From a virus: a stretch of 47,775 bases of DNA. Shown here piece after piece: positions 44,526 to 47,775 of this stretch. A program made the position numbers and the translations under genes. The notes below the pieces were generated by a model that did no database searches, had not been told where the DNA came from, and saw only the letters and a program-made list of their open reading frames with translations. The stretch covers positions 1-47,775 of the IMG/VR virus record IMGVR_UViG_3300023108_001641; one strand, 5' to 3'. Positions within the stretch are counted from its first letter, which is position 1. Each line of letters starts with the position of its first letter.

Positions 44526-44856
44526 CCTTATCTCCTTGTAAGTCATATTCATCCCAATGGTCCATAAAAGGATCCATGGCATAGTAAGGATCAACCTGTG
44601 AATTAGGATCGTCAAATGCTTCTACTGTTTTGACTTCTGGTACATAATGTTTAATCATGTTTTCAACACCAAACTTTAAAGTCATAGTGCTACCAGCACA
44701 GCCTGAACAGGCTCCGCCTAATTGTAAATCTAGTTTACCATCTTTGTATGATATGAATTCAATGTTCCCACCGTGGCTTGCTACTGACGGCTTTACATGA
44801 GATTCAATTAGTGATTTTATTTGCTCAATAATTTCTGAGTCTGTTCTGTCAGACAT
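44500..44856 (-). CDS. NifU-like Fe-S cluster scaffold (NfuA C-terminal type)
   Basis: Residues 1-75 are a NifU-like domain: IKSLIESHVKPSVASHGGNI, LQLGGACSGCAGSTMTLKFG with the CxxC pair that binds a 4Fe-4S cluster. The last 40 residues are acidic and phage-specific. It could supply clusters to phage or host enzymes; the adjacent RecB-like nuclease belongs to a family with some Fe-S members, but the four cysteines are not evident there. Its promoter is at 44877-44905. Confidence 0.88.
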   Translation of the reverse strand: MSDRTDSEIIEQIKSLIESHVKPSVASHGGNIEFISYKDGKLDLQLGGACSGCAGSTMTLKFGVENMIKHYVPEVKTVEAFDDPNSQVDPYYAMDPFMDHWDEYDLQGDKDEPAKEEV

Positions 44857-44876
44857 ATTTTCTCCTATTTGTTTGT

Positions 44877-44905
44877 ATTATAAGAGAATTTAGTTGGAAT
44901 GTCAA
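44877..44905 (-). promoter_or_regulatory. Early (sigma70-type) promoter overlapping a stop codon
   Basis: TTGACA, 17 bases, TATAAT on the minus strand; both elements match consensus. The TGA of the upstream gene lies inside the -35 element. It drives the NfuA-like and nuclease genes. Confidence 0.88.
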
Positions 44906-45183
44906 CCTAAATCTGTAGCTCTCTGCGCCATCTTGCTAACAGTCTGATCAGTGTCAGCATCAGCGGCTGGCAAATCATCTACTGCATCACCTGTGGCTAG
45001 TGTAACTTTGTCTTGATCAAAGTTTTTGATTAGTTTTTTGATTGCTGGATCAGAATCATATGCTTGCTTTAGAAGATCATATGAAAACTGTACGTTACCT
45101 ATGTTGGCCATAAGTTTATCGAGTTCATCTATTGTGAAATCTTTTTGGTCTTTGTGGGAAAGGACTGTTAAAACCTTTTTCAA
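44902..45183 (-). CDS. Downstream frame of a probable -1 frameshift product, 93 aa as listed
   Basis: The frame encodes a helical protein (FTIDELDKLMANIGNVQFSY, AIKKLIKNFDQDKVTLATG). As a separate gene it would have to start with TTG at 45183, which has no ribosome binding site in range. The frame stays open upstream through nine protein-like codons (VSEAVDTRP) to the A9G run, where a -1 slip from the structural gene would enter it exactly. I therefore think it is mainly made as a C-terminal extension of the protein at 45207-46055. An altered start codon or a homopolymer sequencing error is the alternative. Confidence 0.6.
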   Translation of the reverse strand: MKKVLTVLSHKDQKDFTIDELDKLMANIGNVQFSYDLLKQAYDSDPAIKKLIKNFDQDKVTLATGDAVDDLPAADADTDQTVSKMAQRATDLG

Positions 45184-45185
45184 CG

Positions 45186-45216
45186 GACGGGTGTCAACCG
45201 CCTCACTTACTTTTTT
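45186..45216 (-). promoter_or_regulatory. Candidate -1 ribosomal frameshift signal
   Basis: On the minus strand: slippery heptamer A-AAA-AAG (45216-45210) in the right phase, followed at once by the TAA of the upstream frame, then a seven-base spacer ending at 45203, then a five-pair stem-loop (GGCGG 45202-45198, CCGTC 45190-45186). All three classical parts are in place. Confidence 0.55.
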
Positions 45217-46055
45217 TTTGAAAGAATCGCTCCTAACTTTCTGCTTCTTTCAATACTTTCTCTAGTAGGTCTTCCTTCTTCTTCGTCACCTGCCGCTGGT
45301 TCGCTTGCCGCAAACTCATCTCCTGCTGGTTCCATTTCTGCATCTGCATCTGCTTCTGCGTCTGCATCAACTGTAGGTTCCATTGCAGGCTCTTCATCAC
45401 CCATTGGTTCTACTGGATCAGCTTCACCTGTTACAGTGCCTAGTGCTTGTGTTAATGACTCACGAGCTGATTCCATTGCAGTGTACATACCTTCTAGAGC
45501 TGGTTTAACTGTTGCTGTAAATTGTTCTGAAACTTCTGATCCCATCTCATCACGGATAGCATCTGCTAGTTCTAGCATTGATTCTGATTGCATTTCTGCT
45601 GTGTCTTCCATCCAACCAGTAACTCTGTTTACCATGTCCTTTGCGGCCATGACAAGTTCTGCTTTATCTTCTTCGCCTTCTTTGATCTTTTTCTTAAACT
45701 GTGGTGGTACTTCGCCTTTCTTAGGCTTTCCGCCTTTGTCCTTAGCGGCTTTTTTCATTGGCTCTTTTTTGTCACCATCTTTATCTAAGTCTAAAAAGTC
45801 TGGCTTGTCTGCTTCTTTGATTGCTTGATTAAGAACGTCTAGGAAGAGTTTTGATTTTTGATATGCTTCGCTCTTAACTGCATCATAACTTTCGTTAGTT
45901 TCAATGTCACGTAGTCTTGTACGTAATTTGTTACGAGCATCTTCTAGTTGCTCAAGTGTAAATTTTTCTAAATTAATATTCATTCCAAAACGTTTTGCTA
46001 GGTTCTCATTTAGCAATGCCGCTGTAATTGGTGTTTTTATTTCTTTAATGTTCAT
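45207..46055 (-). CDS. Structural-type phage protein, 282 aa
   Basis: A helical protein with KFTLEQLEDARNKLRTRLRD near the N-terminus, a lysine-rich middle, VTGWMEDTAEMQSESMLELA, and an acidic Ala-Asp-Glu-rich tail (TVDADAEADADAEMEPAGDE). Proteins with this layout are found as conserved, probably virion or head-assembly proteins in T4-like marine phages. It ends in SKKK at a slippery A9G run, which may allow a -1 fusion to the next frame, giving about 384 residues. A late promoter lies at 46086-46093 and AAGGAAGAG before the ATG. Confidence 0.7.
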   Translation of the reverse strand: MNIKEIKTPITAALLNENLAKRFGMNINLEKFTLEQLEDARNKLRTRLRDIETNESYDAVKSEAYQKSKLFLDVLNQAIKEADKPDFLDLDKDGDKKEPMKKAAKDKGGKPKKGEVPPQFKKKIKEGEEDKAELVMAAKDMVNRVTGWMEDTAEMQSESMLELADAIRDEMGSEVSEQFTATVKPALEGMYTAMESARESLTQALGTVTGEADPVEPMGDEEPAMEPTVDADAEADADAEMEPAGDEFAASEPAAGDEEEGRPTRESIERSRKLGAILSKKK

Positions 46056-46085
46056 AGTGCTCTTCCTTGCAATATTTGTTACAGT

Positions 46086-46093
46086 TATTTATC
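46086..46093 (-). promoter_or_regulatory. T4-type late promoter (GATAAATA)
   Basis: GATAAATA on the minus strand, 30 bases before the structural-type gene, with a normal ribosome binding site between. Confidence 0.6.
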
Positions 46094-46095
46094 AT

Positions 46096-46521
46096 TTAAT
46101 TATATATAAACTGGTCAAGTTGATGCTTGCAGGCATCCACTTTATACATACTTATATCTAATCTTGTCTCTAGTATATCTTTTCTACTAGCTTCTTTTGT
46201 TGTATATAGCCCATGTTTGAAGAATAATGCGTCATTGTAGTGCTTAGATAGCATGTCGTCAATAGTTTTAACTTCTCTTACTATGTTTTTGTTACGCCCT
46301 TCAGCTATATTCTTAGCAATAGCAATAGCCGCTCTTTTACTAAAACAATGGGCAATTTTCTTATTTTCTTCTATATCATACACAAGGTGTCCGTGTGATG
46401 AACTTCTAACTACCATTGAACCTATACGTATGCTGTTGCCTTTTGCATAAGGCACGGGCAGGTTTTTTACACCTTCTTCTATAAGGCTCTTTAATTCTTC
46501 ACGTATTTTTTGGATACTCAT
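46096..46521 (-). CDS. Hypothetical phage protein, 141 aa
   Basis: The segment RSSSHGHLVYDIEENKKIAH followed by FSKRAAIAIAKNIAEGRNK, and a C-terminal LETRLDISMYKVDACKHQLD, form a conserved-looking protein that I have seen only as uncharacterised in T4-like marine phages. No catalytic motif. ATG 46521 overlaps the gene upstream by 23 bases. Confidence 0.6.
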   Translation of the reverse strand: MSIQKIREELKSLIEEGVKNLPVPYAKGNSIRIGSMVVRSSSHGHLVYDIEENKKIAHCFSKRAAIAIAKNIAEGRNKNIVREVKTIDDMLSKHYNDALFFKHGLYTTKEASRKDILETRLDISMYKVDACKHQLDQFIYN

Positions 46522-46714
46522 TCGCAACTACCATTGTGTAACCATTTTTAAGTACTTTACTTACTAAACTTTTACGTATAAGCCCTTCAATAACGAATTG
46601 TTCTCGTTCATCAAAACTTTCCATAGGCATTACCCCTCTAATGCTCTTAAGGACTTTACGTTCTTCATTGCTCATTGCAATACTAAATTCTGATATCAAT
46701 TCGTTCAGTTTCAT
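46499..46714 (-). CDS. Hypothetical protein, possibly winged-helix, 71 aa
   Basis: A short protein with FDEREQFVIEGLIRKSLVSK and a following KNGYTMVVAN strand, a helix-helix-strand order compatible with a small winged helix. No firm family. Its ATG shares one base with the stop of the Gln-rich gene. Confidence 0.55.
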   Translation of the reverse strand: MKLNELISEFSIAMSNEERKVLKSIRGVMPMESFDEREQFVIEGLIRKSLVSKVLKNGYTMVVANEYPKNT

Positions 46715-47118
46715 TACTTTAACGTTTGTAGTTGCTTCTTCATTACCTGAAGTTGTTGTTGCGTTGTTTTTATCTGTTGTTGTAGCAACTTTTTCTGTTG
46801 CTGTATCATTTTTTTCGCATCAGGATTATCGTCTGATGTTTGACCTTGTGGAGTTTGACCTTGTTGTGGTGCTCCGTCTTGTTTTGCATTAGGTGCTTCT
46901 GGTGGAGTTTGATTTCCTAGTGTAGGTGTCATCATTGGAGTAGTGTTAGGTATCTCTGCTTGTTTTGCAGTGCTTGTACCTGGAGACATTCTGCCTCCGC
47001 CGGCCATATTGCCTCCACCAAATTTTCCACCTATGTTTCTACCTAAATCTTTTACAGCCTTGCCTAGTTTCGCAAGGCCACCGAAACCTCTTCTTTCACC
47101 AAACTCACTGTATCTCAT
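46714..47118 (-). CDS. Low-complexity Gln-rich protein, 134 aa
   Basis: Residues 10-45 are Gly/Lys-rich (GRNIGGKFGGGNMAGGGR), the middle is Pro/Thr/Gln-rich and disordered, and the last 40 residues form a Gln/Lys coiled coil (QQQKKLLQQQIKTTQQQLQV). It overlaps the basic protein gene upstream by four bases. Likely a virion-associated or assembly protein; no family recognised. Confidence 0.55.
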   Translation of the reverse strand: MRYSEFGERRGFGGLAKLGKAVKDLGRNIGGKFGGGNMAGGGRMSPGTSTAKQAEIPNTTPMMTPTLGNQTPPEAPNAKQDGAPQQGQTPQGQTSDDNPDAKKMIQQQKKLLQQQIKTTQQQLQVMKKQLQTLK

Positions 47119-47441
47119 TTAATTCTCCGTCTACCCGAAAATCTCTTTTTAGGTTTCAAATTAATTCTTTTTAATCTTTTACTAGCAGGATTAACTCTCT
47201 TAGTCCTTGCTGTCTTAATATTTAGCGCCGTGCCTTTTTTACGTTTTGTTTTTGCTAGGGTAACTTTTGCTTTCTGATTTACAGGAGCATTACACGTAGC
47301 GGCTTTACTAACAATACGTCCTTTGCGAACTCCACTTGTGCAACGATATTTACGAACTTGTTTACCACCTGTTCTAGACCAAATAGCTGTAACAGCTTCG
47401 TCTGTTGGTTCTTCAATTGTATAAAACTCTCTTAACTGCAT
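47115..47441 (-). CDS. Very basic protein, tandem paralogue 2, 108 aa
   Basis: It shares with its upstream neighbour the block IWSRTGGKQVRKYRCTSGVR followed by KGRIVSKAATC, with two cysteines at the same places, then a long Lys/Arg-rich tail. Charge and size suggest DNA or RNA binding, perhaps a packaged or nucleoid-active protein. One base is shared with the stop of paralogue 1. Confidence 0.65.
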   Translation of the reverse strand: MQLREFYTIEEPTDEAVTAIWSRTGGKQVRKYRCTSGVRKGRIVSKAATCNAPVNQKAKVTLAKTKRKKGTALNIKTARTKRVNPASKRLKRINLKPKKRFSGRRRIK

Positions 47442-47725
47442 TAGCGTCTCGATTTGTTCATCATTCTTACACGCTTACTTACTGCGTTATGACGTTTAGT
47501 ACGTTGAGCCTTTCGTGCTATACGTTTACCTAATCTTGCTTGTGTTCTTTTCGCAGTTACCCTACGCTTTAAGTTTTTAGGCTTAAAGCATTGAGCTGGT
47601 GTGGATACAATACGTCCATGTCGCTGTCCGCCAGCACATCTGTATTTCCTAACCACTTTTTTACCAGATCTTGCCCAGATTTGCTTCTCGAGCATAAGGT
47701 CAGATGTAAGCTCTCTTAAGTTCAT
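47441..47725 (-). CDS. Very basic protein, tandem paralogue 1, 94 aa
   Basis: It contains IWARSGKKVVRKYRCAGGQR followed by HGRIVSTPAQC, the same two-cysteine block as paralogue 2, and an Arg/Lys-rich tail (KRIARKAQRTKRHNAVSKR). The two arose by duplication. A CTAAATA motif four bases before the ATG resembles the late motifs at 8076 and 13580. Function unknown, nucleic-acid binding likely. The 50 bases upstream to the window edge hold no other feature I can support. Confidence 0.65.
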   Translation of the reverse strand: MNLRELTSDLMLEKQIWARSGKKVVRKYRCAGGQRHGRIVSTPAQCFKPKNLKRRVTAKRTQARLGKRIARKAQRTKRHNAVSKRVRMMNKSRR

Positions 47726-47775
47726 ATAGTATTTAGTTTTTAATTGATGTTTAGGACTACAACTACGATTGTTGA

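Noticed and set aside
1-47775. Bacterial chromosome or island origin
   Set aside because: Curli, TonB receptor, cyclase, ClpP/ClpS and heme oxygenase look bacterial, but they are interleaved with T4-type nrdA/nrdB, a tail fibre, T4 late promoters and phage-specific small genes on compact minus-strand operons.

Overview
The window reads as the accessory and replication-support part of a T4-like marine myovirus genome whose host is an alphaproteobacterium, most likely SAR11-like (a pelagimyophage). The reasons are: T4-type class I ribonucleotide reductase (nrdA, nrdB) with glutaredoxin; a pectate-lyase-like tail fibre; about a dozen T4-style late promoters (TATAAATA and close variants); AT-rich, tightly packed, mostly minus-strand genes; and a circularly permuted two-piece tmRNA, a gene form typical of alphaproteobacteria. 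Nothing looks like bacterial chromosome, although many genes have bacterial family names.

Layout. 1-1.3 kb: 5' part of a DNA ligase, an MBD4-like DNA glycosylase and a phosphoesterase. 1.3-4.6 kb: eight tRNA genes, two of them with abnormal long variable arms flanking an AsnRS-like enzyme that lacks an anticodon-binding domain; also a lipase-like protein and small zinc and membrane proteins. 4.6-10.3 kb: glycine-zipper protein, ClpP, SprT-like protease, translation initiation factor IF-1, an AbrB-like protein, two 2-oxoglutarate oxygenases, peroxiredoxin, FmdB-like zinc ribbon. 10.4-11.5 kb: a short plus-strand island with two paralogous membrane proteins and three nested small genes. 11.5-13.6 kb: a CHASE2-adenylate cyclase. 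13.6-19.1 kb: small membrane proteins, then a curli-type (type VIII) secretion operon: csgF, csgG, two curlin-like fibre proteins and a FecR-like protein, facing a Fis-like regulator across a perfect 18-bp palindrome.

19.5-24.1 kb: bilin reductase (PcyX-like), heme oxygenase, ClpS, Hsp20, GMP reductase, 2OG oxygenase and ribosomal protein bS21. 24.1-33.8 kb: a large coiled-coil membrane protein, three lipoproteins, SleB-like hydrolase, two more 2OG oxygenases, a staphylococcal-type nuclease and several small membrane proteins, ending in a small beta-barrel protein. 34-36.2 kb: a TonB-dependent receptor, the tmRNA and an Hc1-like basic protein. 36.2-40.2 kb: glutaredoxin, NrdB, NrdA. 40.2-47.8 kb: tail fibre, uncharacterised phage proteins, a PD-(D/E)XK nuclease, an NfuA-like Fe-S scaffold, a structural-type gene with a probable -1 frameshift site, and paired basic proteins.

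How it may work together. Three themes stand out. First, translation takeover and quality control: IF-1, bS21, tRNAs, an AsnRS-like enzyme, tmRNA, plus ClpP and ClpS to act on tagged or N-degron substrates. Second, remodelling of the infected cell surface: curli, a TonB receptor, lipoproteins and a porin-like barrel. Third, redox, iron and nucleotide metabolism: RNR, glutaredoxin, peroxiredoxin, heme oxygenase with bilin reductase, Fe-S scaffold and GMP reductase. Expression appears to be split between host-type sigma70 promoters (TTGACN-N17-TATANT, at least thirteen clear sites, many preceded by CCAAAA) and T4-type late promoters.

All family calls come from reading sequence by eye; no database search was possible.
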